A model generated the notes under the pieces. It saw nothing but the letters and a program-made list of their open reading frames with translations. It was not told the origin of the DNA and ran no database searches. Source: Dongia_A sp044226685 (GTDB taxonomy: Bacteria; Pseudomonadota; Alphaproteobacteria; Dongiales; Dongiaceae). From it: a stretch of 64,000 nucleotides of DNA. Where the stretch lies: the NCBI GenBank assembly GCA_044226685.1, contig JBGAGP010000002.1, positions 39,655 through 103,654 on the forward strand. Reading direction: 5' to 3'. Position numbers and translations under genes: made by a program. Numbering within the stretch: position 1 is the stretch's first letter; each line of letters begins with the position of its first letter. Of this stretch, positions 24,746 to 35,763 are shown in pieces.

Positions 24746-26461
24746 ATGTTCTTGAAAACAAACTCCATGGTCCTGGCAATGTGCCTTGGCGGGCTGCTGG
24801 CGATGCCGGCTGTCGCCGTTCCGGCCTGGGCTGACAAGGACGAGCGCAACACCCCAGCAGTGGAGACCGCACCGGCCGCGCTGGACCCGGTTACCCAGGC
24901 TCCGGCGGTCAGCGGCATCGATGCCGCGATCCAGCGGCTGCAGCAGAGCCAGCGTCTGGCGGGATTGGCGGTCGACTGGACCGGACTGCAGACCTATTAC
25001 GCTTCCGGCGGCGCCGCGCTGTGGACCACGGAGAGCGGCTACAACGTGCTCGGCGCTTATCTGCAGCGGCAGCTGCCCAAGGCGATCGCATCCGGCATGC
25101 CGGCGAACCAGGCGCTGCAACAGATTGCCGCGTCGCTGCCGGGCCAGGACGCTGCCCAATTCACGCCGGGCCAGGCCGCCGATGCCGAGGCGCTGCTGAG
25201 CGCGCTCTATACGGCCAGCGCCTTCGACGCCGTCGCCACGCTCGGCTCCGACCAGGGGCAGGGCGGCAAGCTGCTCGCCGCGCTCGCCAAGTCGAAGGAC
25301 CCGACCCGCATGGTCGGCCAGGAGCTGCCGAGCTTCCAGATGTTCTGGCGCCTCTATGCGGCGCTGCCGGAATACGTGCTGTATTACGAGCAGGGCGGCT
25401 GGCCCAAGGTCTCCGGCTCCGAGAAGATCGAGCCGGGCGACAAGAGCAAGCGCGTGCGCGAAGTGAAAGAGCGCCTGATGGTGACCGGCGAGGTCATCGC
25501 CCTCGGCGACGATCCGGAGCTCTATGATTCCGACCTCGAGCTCGCCGTGCGCCAGTTCCAGCGCAACCACGGCCTCAACGACGACGGCGTCATCGGCAAG
25601 CGCTCGATCGAGGAGATGAACATCTCCGCCGAGCAGCGCCTGAAACAGGTGCTGCTCAACCTCGACCGCATGCGCGCCGACAGCCCGGACTACGAGGACC
25701 GCTACGTCTTCGTCAACATCCCGTCGACCGAGCTGCGGGTGATCGACGGCGGCGTGACCACCTTCTACTCCAAGGCGATCGTCGGCCGCGTCGAGCGCAA
25801 GACGCCGCTGCTGAAGAGCGAGATCTTCCAGGCCAAGCTCAATCCCGATTGGAGCGTGCCGGGCAAGATCGCCGCCATCGACATGCTGAAGCACGAGCTG
25901 CAGGAGCCGGGCTATTTCTACAAGAAGAACGTACGCGTCTACACCAGCGACGGCGACCTGGTCGATCCGCGCCGCATCAACTGGAAGGACGTGAAGGCGT
26001 CCGGCCGGTTCCCCTACCGGCTGAAGCAGGATGCCGGTCCGGAGAACGCGCTGGGTCCGGTGAAGCTCGACTTCCAGAACGACTACGCCGTGTTCATCCA
26101 CGGCACCTCGGCGCCGGAGCTGTTCGTCAAGCAGGACCGCTTCTTCTCCTCCGGCTGCATGCGGGTCGAGGATCCGCTCGGCCTCGCCGCCTTCCTGCTG
26201 CAGGACGATCCGGCCTGGACCCGCGCGCGGGTCGAGGAGGTGGTGAAGTCCGGCGTCACCACCTATGCCAAGCTGAAGCGTCCGATCCCGCTGCACGTCG
26301 TCTACATGACGGCCTGGGTCGACGAGGCGGGCCAGGCGAATTTCCGCCGCGACGTCTATGACCGCGACCCGGGCGTGTCGATCCCCGCGACCTTGAGCGC
26401 GCCGACCCTGATCGCCGAGCAGAGCGAGGCCACCACCATCCGCCAGGGCAGCACAAAGTGA
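24746..26461 (+). CDS. L,D-transpeptidase, YcbB (LdtD)-type
   Basis: 571 aa with a Sec signal peptide (VLAMCLGGLLAMPAVAVPAWA). Order: an N-terminal scaffold domain with ALWTTESGYNVLGAYLQ, a peptidoglycan-binding domain (RVREVKERLMV, VRQFQRNHGLNDDGVIGKRS), and the YkuD catalytic domain with IPSTELRVIDGG, HGTSAPELF and FFSSGCMRVEDP, in which Cys471 is the catalytic residue. It forms 3-3 crosslinks in peptidoglycan in the periplasm. The M15/DUF882 protein encoded at 15102 could cut the same bonds. First gene of a likely run of four (ldt, Sel1, DUF2339, glycosyltransferase). Confidence 0.92.
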   Translation: MFLKTNSMVLAMCLGGLLAMPAVAVPAWADKDERNTPAVETAPAALDPVTQAPAVSGIDAAIQRLQQSQRLAGLAVDWTGLQTYYASGGAALWTTESGYNVLGAYLQRQLPKAIASGMPANQALQQIAASLPGQDAAQFTPGQAADAEALLSALYTASAFDAVATLGSDQGQGGKLLAALAKSKDPTRMVGQELPSFQMFWRLYAALPEYVLYYEQGGWPKVSGSEKIEPGDKSKRVREVKERLMVTGEVIALGDDPELYDSDLELAVRQFQRNHGLNDDGVIGKRSIEEMNISAEQRLKQVLLNLDRMRADSPDYEDRYVFVNIPSTELRVIDGGVTTFYSKAIVGRVERKTPLLKSEIFQAKLNPDWSVPGKIAAIDMLKHELQEPGYFYKKNVRVYTSDGDLVDPRRINWKDVKASGRFPYRLKQDAGPENALGPVKLDFQNDYAVFIHGTSAPELFVKQDRFFSSGCMRVEDPLGLAAFLLQDDPAWTRARVEEVVKSGVTTYAKLKRPIPLHVVYMTAWVDEAGQANFRRDVYDRDPGVSIPATLSAPTLIAEQSEATTIRQGSTK

Positions 26462-26477
26462 TGGACAGCACGAAGTG

Positions 26478-27065
26478 ATGTCACGCGTGGCGGCCCGCGC
26501 CGTTCTGGCCGGGCTGCTGCTTGCGGGCCTCGCTTCGATTGCCGCCGCCGATGGCGCGGCCGGCATCGCCGCCTATGAGCGGGGCGACTTCACCACCGCG
26601 TTGAACGAATTCGCGCCACTTGCCGAGCAGGGCAATGCCGGCGCCCAGACCATGCTCGGCATCATGTATCTGCAAGGGCAGGGCGTGGCGCCCGACCTGG
26701 CGCTGGCCGCGCGCTGGCTGCGCGCCGCTGCCGCCCAGGGCAACGCGCAGGCGCAGTATCGCCTGGCGATGATGCATCTGGCCGGCGACGGCGTCGTCCA
26801 GGATCCCGCGGCGGCGGCCACCCTGCTGCGCACCGCGGCGGAGCAAGGCCTGGCCGAGGCCCAAGTCAATCTCGCGGCCATGCTGTATCAGGGAATCGGC
26901 GTGACGCGCGACCTCCGCCTGTCTTACCTATACGCGGCCCTGGCGGCGCGGCAGGGCAACGCCGAAGCCGCCGGGCTGGTCGACCTGATGGCCGGCGCGA
27001 TGACGCCGGCCGACCTGGCGGCGGCGCAAGCGATGGTTGCGCGATGGAAGCGCGCCGCGCCATGA
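26478..27065 (+). CDS. Sel1-repeat (TPR-like) exported protein
   Basis: 195 aa from the ATG at 26478; a GTG at 26475 is one codon earlier. A signal peptide (AARAVLAGLLLAGLASIAAADG) is followed by four Sel1-like repeats, for example AGAQTMLGIMYLQGQGV, AQAQYRLAMMHLAGDGV and AEAQVNLAAMLYQGIGV. Such repeats bind other proteins. It starts 16 nt after the transpeptidase stop. A near-exact short duplication (CAGCACAAAGTGATG / CAGCACGAAGTGATG) spans that junction. The client is likely in the periplasm. Confidence 0.85.
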   Translation: MSRVAARAVLAGLLLAGLASIAAADGAAGIAAYERGDFTTALNEFAPLAEQGNAGAQTMLGIMYLQGQGVAPDLALAARWLRAAAAQGNAQAQYRLAMMHLAGDGVVQDPAAAATLLRTAAEQGLAEAQVNLAAMLYQGIGVTRDLRLSYLYAALAARQGNAEAAGLVDLMAGAMTPADLAAAQAMVARWKRAAP

Positions 27066-27099
27066 TGGCCGCGTGCGGGAAGCGGGGACGGGGTGTTGT

Positions 27100-29826
27100 G
27101 TGTTCATCGGCGATAGCATCGTCTGGGCGGCGGCGGCGATCTTCCTGATCCTGGTGGTGCCGGGCCTCGCCATCGCGGCGTTCCGCGCCACCCGCCGCCA
27201 GCAGGACGAGATCGATCTGTTGCGGACCGAGCTGCGCGGCCTGCGCGAGATGATCGCGACGCGGCCGACGCCGTTGCGGCCGGTCGTCGAGGAACCTCCC
27301 ACGCCGCCGGTGGAAACAGCGCCGGAGGTCATGCCTGCTGCCACCATGCCGGTTGCCCAGACCCCGGCCTACGAAACACCGCCCAGCCTGGCGGCGATGG
27401 CCGAGGAGATGGCGCGCCCGGCGCCCGCGCCGTTGCAGGCCTCCACCTCCGCGCCGCTGGCTGAACGCCTCCAGGAGCCGGTCCCGCGCGGCCTGGAGCA
27501 GCGCCTGGGCGCCCGCGGCTTCGTCTGGCTGGGCGGCGCCTGCATCGCGCTCGCGGGCGCCTTCCTGGTCAAGTATTCGATCGACGAGGGCCTGCTCGGC
27601 CCGGCGACGCGGGTGACGCTGGGCGTTCTCCTCGGCATCGTCCTGCTGGTGGCCGGCGATTTCATGCGACGCAAATCGGGCACCATCGGCCAGGCGCTGG
27701 CCGCCGCCGGCATCGCCGATCTCTATGCCAGCCTGTTCGCCGCCGTCGCGCTCTATCACCTGCTGCCGGCGGCGCTCGCCTTCGTCATCCTGGCGGCGGT
27801 CACCTTCCTCGCCATCGCGCTGGCGCTGCGCCACGGTCCCTTCGTCGGGCTGGTGGGCCTTGCCGGCGGGTTTCTCACGCCTGCCATCGTCTCGACCGGA
27901 GAGCCGCATCCCGGCGTGCTGTTCAGCTATCTCTACCTGCTGCAGCTTGGCGCGCTCTGGCTGGAACGGCAGCGTGGCTGGTGGTACCTGCCCGCCATCG
28001 CCATCGCCGGCGGGCTCGGCTGGGCCTTCCTGGTCGCCGCCCTGCCGATGGAAGCGGACCTGACCCGTGTCGGCGACATCTGGGTTCCGGCCTATCTGAT
28101 CGTGGTCGCGGCCAGCGCGTTGTGGCTTACCGTCGGGCCATCCGGCGCGCTGCGCGGCCTGATCGCCGGTGACCCGGTGGTGCCGTGGTCGCGGCCGCAC
28201 ATCGTGGCGATGGCGGCCAGCCTCGCCTGTGGCATCCTGATGCTGATCTGGCTGGCGGGCGGCGATTTCCGCACCGTGGACTGGGTTTTCCTGCTGCTGC
28301 TGGCGGCGCTCGGCATGGCCATCGGCCGCAAGCGGCCGGAGCACGACCTGGCCGGCTTCGCCCTGGCGGCGGCGCCGGTGCTCGGCCTGCTGCTGTGGAA
28401 TGTGTCGAGCCTCGGTTCCCACTATACCGGCGAGCCGTGGGGCGAGTCCGAGCGCTTCCTGTGGATCGCCTGTCTCATCGGCGCCCTGCTCAGCGGCGGC
28501 GGCTTCGGTCTGCTGTGGGGCGCGGCGCGGCCCGAGCGCTGGTCACTGCTGTCGGCACTGGGCGGCGGCGCGGTGCTGGCGCTGGCCTATTGGCGCCTGC
28601 GCGGCGTCGATCTGCTGCTGCCCTGGTCGATCATCTGCCTCGGCCTCTCGGCGCTGCATCTGGGCCTCGCCGAGCGGTTGCAGCGCTGGCGCTTCCAGGA
28701 CACCGGCTATCGCCGCGCCTTCGGGGTGCATGTCCTGGCCTGCGCCGGCTTCATCGCCGCCGCGATTCCGCTGTGGGTCGAGCGCGATTGGCTGCCGGTG
28801 CTGTGGTCGCTGCTGCTGCCGCTGACCGCCTGGGTCGCCAACAAGATCGAGGAGCCGTGGCTGCGCCGCGGCCTGTGGGTCGGCGCGCCGGCGGTGCTGC
28901 TGGCGGTGCTCGATTCCGGGTTCCCGGCGGGCGAGCGGCCGATCTTCAACTGGCTCGCCTATGGCCTCGGGGTGCCGATGCTGGGCTTCGCGGCGACGGC
29001 GTGGCTGGTGCGGCGGGCGAGCGATTTGCGCCTCATGCTGCTGTTCCAGGCGGGCACGCTGCTGCTGGGATTCCTGCTGGTGACGCTGGAGATCCGCCAC
29101 CTGTTCCACGGCGCTGCGTTCCTTTACGCGGACCCAGGCTTCGCCGAGACCGGAACGCTGGTGCTGCTCTGGGGCCTGCTGGCGCTCGCTACCTGGCGGC
29201 TGGCGGAGCGCCGTGGCGAGGCGCGGCTGCGCTGGATCGCCTACGGGCTCGGCGCGCTGGCCGCAATCGTGACCGCGGGCGCGCTCTGGGTGTTCGGCAA
29301 TCCGCTGCTGAACCCGGTGGCGGTCTCGGGCCCGCCGGTCTTCAACACGCTGCTTTATGTCTACGGCTCCGGCTTCGTGCTGTTCCTGGCGATGGCGCGG
29401 CTGGTGCGCCGCTCCAGGCTCGACGTCCCGCAGCATCGGCTGATCCTGGCACTCGCCGCCGCGATCGCGCTGATCGACGGCTTCATCGGCATCAGCGCCA
29501 TCAACCGTCACCTGTTCCGCGGCGAGTACATCAATTTCAACCTGTTCGGCAGCCGCATCGGCGACGCCGAGCTCTACGGCTATTCGCTGGGCTGGCTGCT
29601 CTATGGCGGCGTGATCCTGGTCCTGGCGCTGTGGCGGCGCGTGCCGGCGCTGCGCCACGCGGCCGCGGCCATCGTGCTCCTCGTGGCGGTGAAGGTGTTC
29701 CTGTTCGACACCTCGGGCCTCACCGGCCTCTACCGCGTCGCCTCGTTCCTCGGCCTCGGCGTCACCCTGCTGGGGCTGGCCTGGCTCTATCAGCGTTACG
29801 TGCTGAAGCGGACGACAGCTGAATGA
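27100..29826 (+). CDS. DUF2339 polytopic membrane protein
   Basis: 908 aa from the GTG at 27100, which has GGGG sites just upstream; the frame is open from 27037, but that would overlap the Sel1 gene. An N-terminal transmembrane helix (WAAAAIFLILVVPGLAIAAF), a short coiled coil (QQDEIDLLRTELRGLREM), a Pro-rich linker of about 70 residues, and then more than twenty hydrophobic helices. The first conserved block LEQRLGARGFVWLGGACIALAGAFLVKYSID is the hallmark of DUF2339. The last conserved stretch is KVFLFDTSGLTGLYRVASFLGLG. The function of the family is unknown. The final codons overlap the glycosyltransferase start by 4 nt (ATGA), so the two are translationally coupled. Confidence 0.88.
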   Translation: MFIGDSIVWAAAAIFLILVVPGLAIAAFRATRRQQDEIDLLRTELRGLREMIATRPTPLRPVVEEPPTPPVETAPEVMPAATMPVAQTPAYETPPSLAAMAEEMARPAPAPLQASTSAPLAERLQEPVPRGLEQRLGARGFVWLGGACIALAGAFLVKYSIDEGLLGPATRVTLGVLLGIVLLVAGDFMRRKSGTIGQALAAAGIADLYASLFAAVALYHLLPAALAFVILAAVTFLAIALALRHGPFVGLVGLAGGFLTPAIVSTGEPHPGVLFSYLYLLQLGALWLERQRGWWYLPAIAIAGGLGWAFLVAALPMEADLTRVGDIWVPAYLIVVAASALWLTVGPSGALRGLIAGDPVVPWSRPHIVAMAASLACGILMLIWLAGGDFRTVDWVFLLLLAALGMAIGRKRPEHDLAGFALAAAPVLGLLLWNVSSLGSHYTGEPWGESERFLWIACLIGALLSGGGFGLLWGAARPERWSLLSALGGGAVLALAYWRLRGVDLLLPWSIICLGLSALHLGLAERLQRWRFQDTGYRRAFGVHVLACAGFIAAAIPLWVERDWLPVLWSLLLPLTAWVANKIEEPWLRRGLWVGAPAVLLAVLDSGFPAGERPIFNWLAYGLGVPMLGFAATAWLVRRASDLRLMLLFQAGTLLLGFLLVTLEIRHLFHGAAFLYADPGFAETGTLVLLWGLLALATWRLAERRGEARLRWIAYGLGALAAIVTAGALWVFGNPLLNPVAVSGPPVFNTLLYVYGSGFVLFLAMARLVRRSRLDVPQHRLILALAAAIALIDGFIGISAINRHLFRGEYINFNLFGSRIGDAELYGYSLGWLLYGGVILVLALWRRVPALRHAAAAIVLLVAVKVFLFDTSGLTGLYRVASFLGLGVTLLGLAWLYQRYVLKRTTAE

Positions 29827-30833
29827 GATCCGCCGCCGTTGCCATCGTCCGCAATGCCGTCGACATCGCGCCGCTCACCGCGCTGCATCACTGGCTGCTC
29901 GGCTGCGAGCGGGTCTGGGTGATCGACAACGGCTCGTCCGACGGCACCTGGGAGGCGCTGCAGCGGCTGCAGGCGCGCCTGCCGGGGCTGCGCGCCGAGC
30001 GCAATGACGGCCCCTTCGACCAGGCCGGCTGGACCAGCGACATGGCGAACGCGCTGCTGCGGGAGGGGTTCGACCTCATCATTCCCTTCGATGCCGACGA
30101 GTGTTGGAACGTCGCGCCGGCCGCCGTGATGCGCTCGATGCGCCAGCGCAACGTCAACGTGATCTGCGCGCCGGTGGTGAACTACATCCAGGCCCGCGGC
30201 GTGCGGCAGGCCACTCCCGGCGCTTGGCGCCAGGCCAACCGCCGGGTCGAACGCGCCTACAACCCAGATCTGCACGCCTCGCTGGTCATGGGCACGGGCA
30301 AGCTGTCCTTCGTCGAGCGCGCCTTTCCGCGCAAGGTGCTGCTGGCGCCGCCGCGCGGCGCGCGGGTGGAGATCGTGAAGGGCAATCATCGCGTGGATTT
30401 CGACGGCGCCAGGCTCGCCAACCGTCGCAATTTCTCCTGCCTGCATCTGCCGCTGCGCGCGGCCTCGGAGCTGGAGAAGCGCGTCGTCGACTATCGCAGC
30501 CGGCACAAGCCGTTCCGCCTGCACCCGGCGGCGGGCTGGCGGTTGGATTACTGGGCGGAGATGTTGCAGGGCGGCACCATCGACCTCGAATGGGCCGCCA
30601 ACAGCTATGACGCGGACGGCATGCTGGATGTCTTCGGGTCCCGTCGCCCGACGATCCACGACGACCGGATGGTGCGGCACCTGGTGCGCGCGCAGGCTTT
30701 CCTGGAGAGTCTCGACCGCGTGCCGCGCGTGATGCCGACCTGGCCGCTGCGGCTCGCCTTCAAGGCGCGGCCGTCGCCCTTCAAGGTGCCGGAGAATATC
30801 GAGGATCTGCCGGCGCCAGCCGGCGCGGCCTGA
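29823..30833 (+). CDS. Glycosyltransferase family 2/92-like protein
   Basis: 336 aa. The N terminus AVAIVRNAVDIAPLTALHHWLLGCERVWVIDNGSSDGTWE is the nucleotide-sugar-binding start of GT2/GT92-type enzymes; IIPFDADECW supplies the DxD-type metal site. KGNHRV and the CLHLPLRA segment match proteins often annotated as glycosyltransferase family 2. No membrane helices. Donor and acceptor unknown. It overlaps DUF2339 by 4 nt and may act with it at the membrane. It ends 7 nt before the convergent pyruvate kinase gene. Confidence 0.8.
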   Translation: MRSAAVAIVRNAVDIAPLTALHHWLLGCERVWVIDNGSSDGTWEALQRLQARLPGLRAERNDGPFDQAGWTSDMANALLREGFDLIIPFDADECWNVAPAAVMRSMRQRNVNVICAPVVNYIQARGVRQATPGAWRQANRRVERAYNPDLHASLVMGTGKLSFVERAFPRKVLLAPPRGARVEIVKGNHRVDFDGARLANRRNFSCLHLPLRAASELEKRVVDYRSRHKPFRLHPAAGWRLDYWAEMLQGGTIDLEWAANSYDADGMLDVFGSRRPTIHDDRMVRHLVRAQAFLESLDRVPRVMPTWPLRLAFKARPSPFKVPENIEDLPAPAGAA

Positions 30834-30840
30834 GCGGCGG

Positions 30841-32259
<1,419 letters not shown>

Positions 32260-32275
32260 ATGCTTTGCTTTTTTC

Positions 32276-33568
32276 TTATTCCCGCGTTCGGACCACAATG
32301 GCGCGGAAGTCGTTGACGTTGGTCCGCGTCGGCCCGGTGACGATCAGGTCCCCTAACCCAGAGAAGAAACCATAGCCATCGTTATTGGCAAGCATTGCCT
32401 TTGCGTTAAGACCCTTGGCCGCCGCCCGCACCAGGCTGTCGGCGGTCAGGATGGCGCCGGCATTGTCCTCGGTGCCGTCGATGCCGTCGGTGTCGCCGGC
32501 GATCGCCGCCATGCCCGGATGCCCGTCCAGGGCGACCGCCAGGGCCAGCAGGAACTCCGCATTGCGGCCGCCGCGGCCCTGGCCCCGAACCGTCACGGTC
32601 GTCTCGCCGCCGGAAATGATGACCGCCGGCGCCGCTGCCGGCTGGCCGTGCCGGGCCACCTGGCGGGCGATTCCGGCATGGACCAGGGCAACGTCCCGGG
32701 CCTCGCCCTCCAGGTCGCCGAGCACGATGGGTGTGAATCCCGCAGCCCGGGCCACAGCCTCGGCCGCCCGCAGCGCCGCCTGCGGCGTGCCGATGATCTG
32801 GGTGCGGCAGCGCGCCAGGCGCGGATCGCCGGGCTTGGGCGTCTCGCTGGCCGGGTCCTCGAGGTGACGCAGCACTGCCTGCGGCGCCGCGATGCCGTAT
32901 TTGCGGACCACCGCCAGGGCCTCCTGTCGGGTCGAGGGGTCGGCGACGGTGGGGCCGGAGCCGATCACCGAGGGATCGTCGCCCGGCACGTCGGAGATCA
33001 GCAGCGTCACCACCTGGGCCGGATGCGCGGCGGCGGCGAGCCTTCCGCCCTTGATGGCGGAGAGGTGCTTCCGCACGCAATTCATCTCGGCGATGTTGGC
33101 GCCGGATTTCAGCAGCGCCTTGTTGACCGCCTGCTTGTCGGCGAGGGTCAAGCCTTCGCCCGGGATGGCGAGCAGCGCCGACGCGCCGCCGGAGACCAGG
33201 CACAACACCAGGTCATCGGCGGTCAGCCCGCCCAAGCTCGCGCCGTGGGCGAGGTCGAGGATGCGCCGGGCTGCCTGCTGGCCGGCGGCGTCGGGCACCG
33301 GATGCGCCGCCTCGACCACCTCGATCCGGCGGCAGGGCAGGGCGTGGCCGTAGCGCGTCACCACAAGGCCGGTGAGGGCATCGACCTTGTCTTTCGGCCA
33401 GTGATCCTCGACCGCCCTGGCCATCGCCGCCGCGGCCTTGCCGGCGCCCAGCACGATGGTGCGCCCCTTGGGTGGCGCCGGCAGGTGCGCCGCCAGGATC
33501 TTCAGCGGGTCGACCGCGCCGATGGCGGCGGCGAACAGGCGTTGCAGCAGGTCGCGATCGTCGTGCAC
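32276..33568 (-). CDS. Glycerate 2-kinase (MOFRL family, TtuD/GckA-like)
   Basis: 430 aa, GTG start at 33568 with GGGGGA upstream. The N-terminal part holds VLGAGKAAAAMARAVE and LCLVSGGASALLAIPGEGLTL, and the C-terminal MOFRL domain holds ISGGETTVTVRGQGRGGRNAEFLLALA and AGDTDGIDGTEDNAGA, the family signatures. It makes 2-phosphoglycerate from glycerate, an intermediate of serine-cycle, glyoxylate and tartrate metabolism. In alphaproteobacteria it is often beside pyruvate kinase, as here. A divergent N-formylglutamate amidohydrolase gene begins about 230 nt away. Confidence 0.93.
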   Translation of the reverse strand: MHDDRDLLQRLFAAAIGAVDPLKILAAHLPAPPKGRTIVLGAGKAAAAMARAVEDHWPKDKVDALTGLVVTRYGHALPCRRIEVVEAAHPVPDAAGQQAARRILDLAHGASLGGLTADDLVLCLVSGGASALLAIPGEGLTLADKQAVNKALLKSGANIAEMNCVRKHLSAIKGGRLAAAAHPAQVVTLLISDVPGDDPSVIGSGPTVADPSTRQEALAVVRKYGIAAPQAVLRHLEDPASETPKPGDPRLARCRTQIIGTPQAALRAAEAVARAAGFTPIVLGDLEGEARDVALVHAGIARQVARHGQPAAAPAVIISGGETTVTVRGQGRGGRNAEFLLALAVALDGHPGMAAIAGDTDGIDGTEDNAGAILTADSLVRAAAKGLNAKAMLANNDGYGFFSGLGDLIVTGPTRTNVNDFRAIVVRTRE

Positions 33569-33800
33569 AGCAATCCCCCGTTGAACCGGCTCCCGTCGTG
33601 CCGGGGCACTCTATGGAGCGCGGCGGAGCGGTCAAGTCGCGGTTGCGACGGGTTTCGGCGGCAACGCGCCCAAGTCGCCACGATGCGCCCCGCCATGGCC
33701 CCGGCGCATGGGCACCCTGCGGGGCTTTCGCGGCGGTCACATCGACAACGCGGGGCGGTTCTTCTATGCTGCCGGCCGGAACGCGATCAATCTCGCCCTG

Positions 33801-34628
33801 ATGCAGGACGCTCAGCCACCCTCCGCCACGTCATCGCTGCTCGGCCCGGACGACCCGGCGCCGTTTTCGGTCGTCAATCCGCGGGGCCGCACGGATTTGC
33901 TGCTGTTCTGCGATCATGCCGGCCGCGCCTTTCCGGCCAGCCTCGGCAGCCTGGGCCTCGGCCCGCGCGAGCTCGACCAGCATATCGCCTGGGATATCGG
34001 CATCGCCGGGCTGGGGCGACGGCTCAGCGCCGCGCTCGACGCGCCGCTGTTCCTCACCGCCTATTCGCGGCTGGTGATCGACTGCAACCGGCATCTCGAC
34101 GACCCCACCTCGATCCCGCAGGAAAGCGACCGCACGCCGATCCCCGGCAACCGTGGCCTGACCCCGGCGGAGCGCAAGCAGCGCCAGGGGGAGATCTTCG
34201 CGCCGTATCATGCGGCGCTGGGCGCCTTGATCCAGGCGCGGCTCGATGACGGGCATGTGCCGGTCATCGTCTCGCTGCATTCCTTCACGCCGGTGATGAA
34301 CGGCTTCCAGCGGCCCTGGCATGTCGGCGTGCTGTGGAACCGCGACCCGCGCCTCGCCGTGCCGCTGATGCAGCGCCTGGCGCAGGAGCCCGATCTGGTG
34401 GTGGGTGACAACGAGCCCTATTCGGGCCGCGATGGCCACGGCTATTCGATCAAAGCGCATGCCGAGGCGTTGGGCCTGGCGCATGGCCTGCTGGAGATCC
34501 GCCAGGACCTGATCGCGGACGAGGCCGGGCAGGAACGTTGGGCGGAGATCCTGCATCGGGTGCTGCTGGACGTGCTGGGCCGGCCGATCCTGCATGAACG
34601 GCACTTGGGGGATGGGAAGACGCCATGA
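33801..34628 (+). CDS. N-formylglutamate amidohydrolase
   Basis: 275 aa from the ATG at 33801; the frame is open back to 33708, and no strong ribosome-binding site decides the start. Conserved family parts: VVNPRGRTDLLLFCDHAGRAFP, HIAWDIGIAGLGRRLS, YSRLVIDCNR, VSLHSFTPVMNG and GDNEPYSGRDGHGYSIKAHAE. It hydrolyses N-formylglutamate to glutamate and formate at the end of one histidine degradation route; other hut genes are absent here, so a relative acting on other N-acyl amino acids is possible. Overlaps the next gene by 4 nt (ATGA). Confidence 0.88.
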   Translation: MQDAQPPSATSSLLGPDDPAPFSVVNPRGRTDLLLFCDHAGRAFPASLGSLGLGPRELDQHIAWDIGIAGLGRRLSAALDAPLFLTAYSRLVIDCNRHLDDPTSIPQESDRTPIPGNRGLTPAERKQRQGEIFAPYHAALGALIQARLDDGHVPVIVSLHSFTPVMNGFQRPWHVGVLWNRDPRLAVPLMQRLAQEPDLVVGDNEPYSGRDGHGYSIKAHAEALGLAHGLLEIRQDLIADEAGQERWAEILHRVLLDVLGRPILHERHLGDGKTP

Positions 34629-35755
34629 AGGAACCGGCCTTTACCCTCGGCATCGAGGAGGAATACCTGCTGGTCGATCGCGACACCCGCGATCTCGCCA
34701 CCAATCCGCCGCCGGAACTGTTCGATGCCGCCAAGCAGGCGCTGGGCGAACGCGTCACGCCGGAATTCCTGCGCTCGCAGATCGAGGTCGGCACCGGCAT
34801 CTGCGCCTCGCTGGACGAGGCGCGGGCGCAGCTCACGCATTTCCGCGCCACCATCGGGGAGCTCGCCGGGCGCTACAACCTGGCGCCGATCGCCGCCTCG
34901 ACCCACCCCTTCGCCACCTGGACGCACCAGCTCCACACCGACAAGGAGCGCTACAACGTGCTCGCCCGCGATCTGCAGGCGCTCGGCCGGCGGCTGATGA
35001 TCTGCGGCATGCACGTGCATGTCGGCCTCGAGGATCCCGAGCTGCGCATCGACCTGATGAGCCAGGTGAGCTATTTCCTGCCGCATCTGCTGGCGCTCTC
35101 CACCTCCTCGCCGTTCTGGCAGGGCGAGGAGACGGGATTGAAGAGCTACCGCCTCGCCGTGTTCGACGAGCTGCCGCGCACCGGCCTGCCGGAAATCTTC
35201 GATTCCTGGGGCGAATACGAGCGCCACCTGAAGGTGCTGGTGAATGCCGGGCTGATCGAGGACGGCAGCAAGCTGTGGTGGGACATCCGCCCAAGCGCGC
35301 GCTTCCCGACGCTGGAGCTGCGCATCACCGATGCCTGCACCTATCTCGAGGACACGCTCTGCCTCGCCGCGATGTACCGCTGCATCCTCAGGATGCTCTA
35401 CCGCCTGCGGCGGTCGAACCAGCGCTGGCGGCGCTATGCGGCGATGCTGGTGAACGAGAACCGCTGGCGGGCGCAACGCTACGGCATCGACGAAGGGCTG
35501 GTCGATTTCGGCAAGGGCGAGATTTCACCCGTGCCCGGGCTGATCGAGGAGATCATCGACCTGGTGACGCCCGACGCCCAGTTCTTCGGCTGCGAGAAGG
35601 AGCTGATGCACGCGCGCAGGATCATCGCGCGGGGCACCAGCGCCCACCGCCAGGTGGCGCTCTATCGCCGCGCCGTGGATGACGGCGTCGAGCACGACCT
35701 GGCGCTGCGCCAGGTGGTGGATCAGCTGATGGCCGAAACGCTCACTTTCGAATGA
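34625..35755 (+). CDS. YbdK-family carboxylate-amine ligase (glutamate-cysteine ligase family 2)
   Basis: 376 aa. Starts with FTLGIEEEYLLVDRDTRDL, the ATP/glutamate-binding motif of the GCS2 family; MICGMHVHVGLEDPELRIDLM and WWDIRPSARFPTLELRITDACTYLED are the next conserved blocks. E. coli YbdK has weak gamma-glutamylcysteine ligase activity; the true substrate of this branch is unclear. It is coupled by a 4-nt overlap to the N-formylglutamate amidohydrolase gene before it and by a short overlap region to the DUF1244 gene after it. Confidence 0.9.
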   Translation: MKEPAFTLGIEEEYLLVDRDTRDLATNPPPELFDAAKQALGERVTPEFLRSQIEVGTGICASLDEARAQLTHFRATIGELAGRYNLAPIAASTHPFATWTHQLHTDKERYNVLARDLQALGRRLMICGMHVHVGLEDPELRIDLMSQVSYFLPHLLALSTSSPFWQGEETGLKSYRLAVFDELPRTGLPEIFDSWGEYERHLKVLVNAGLIEDGSKLWWDIRPSARFPTLELRITDACTYLEDTLCLAAMYRCILRMLYRLRRSNQRWRRYAAMLVNENRWRAQRYGIDEGLVDFGKGEISPVPGLIEEIIDLVTPDAQFFGCEKELMHARRIIARGTSAHRQVALYRRAVDDGVEHDLALRQVVDQLMAETLTFE

Positions 35756-35763
35756 GGCAGATC

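Noticed and set aside
27037..27099. Longer start of the DUF2339 gene at 27037
   Set aside because: It would overlap the Sel1 gene and add an Arg/Gly-rich tail before the first transmembrane helix; the GTG at 27100 has GGGG sites.
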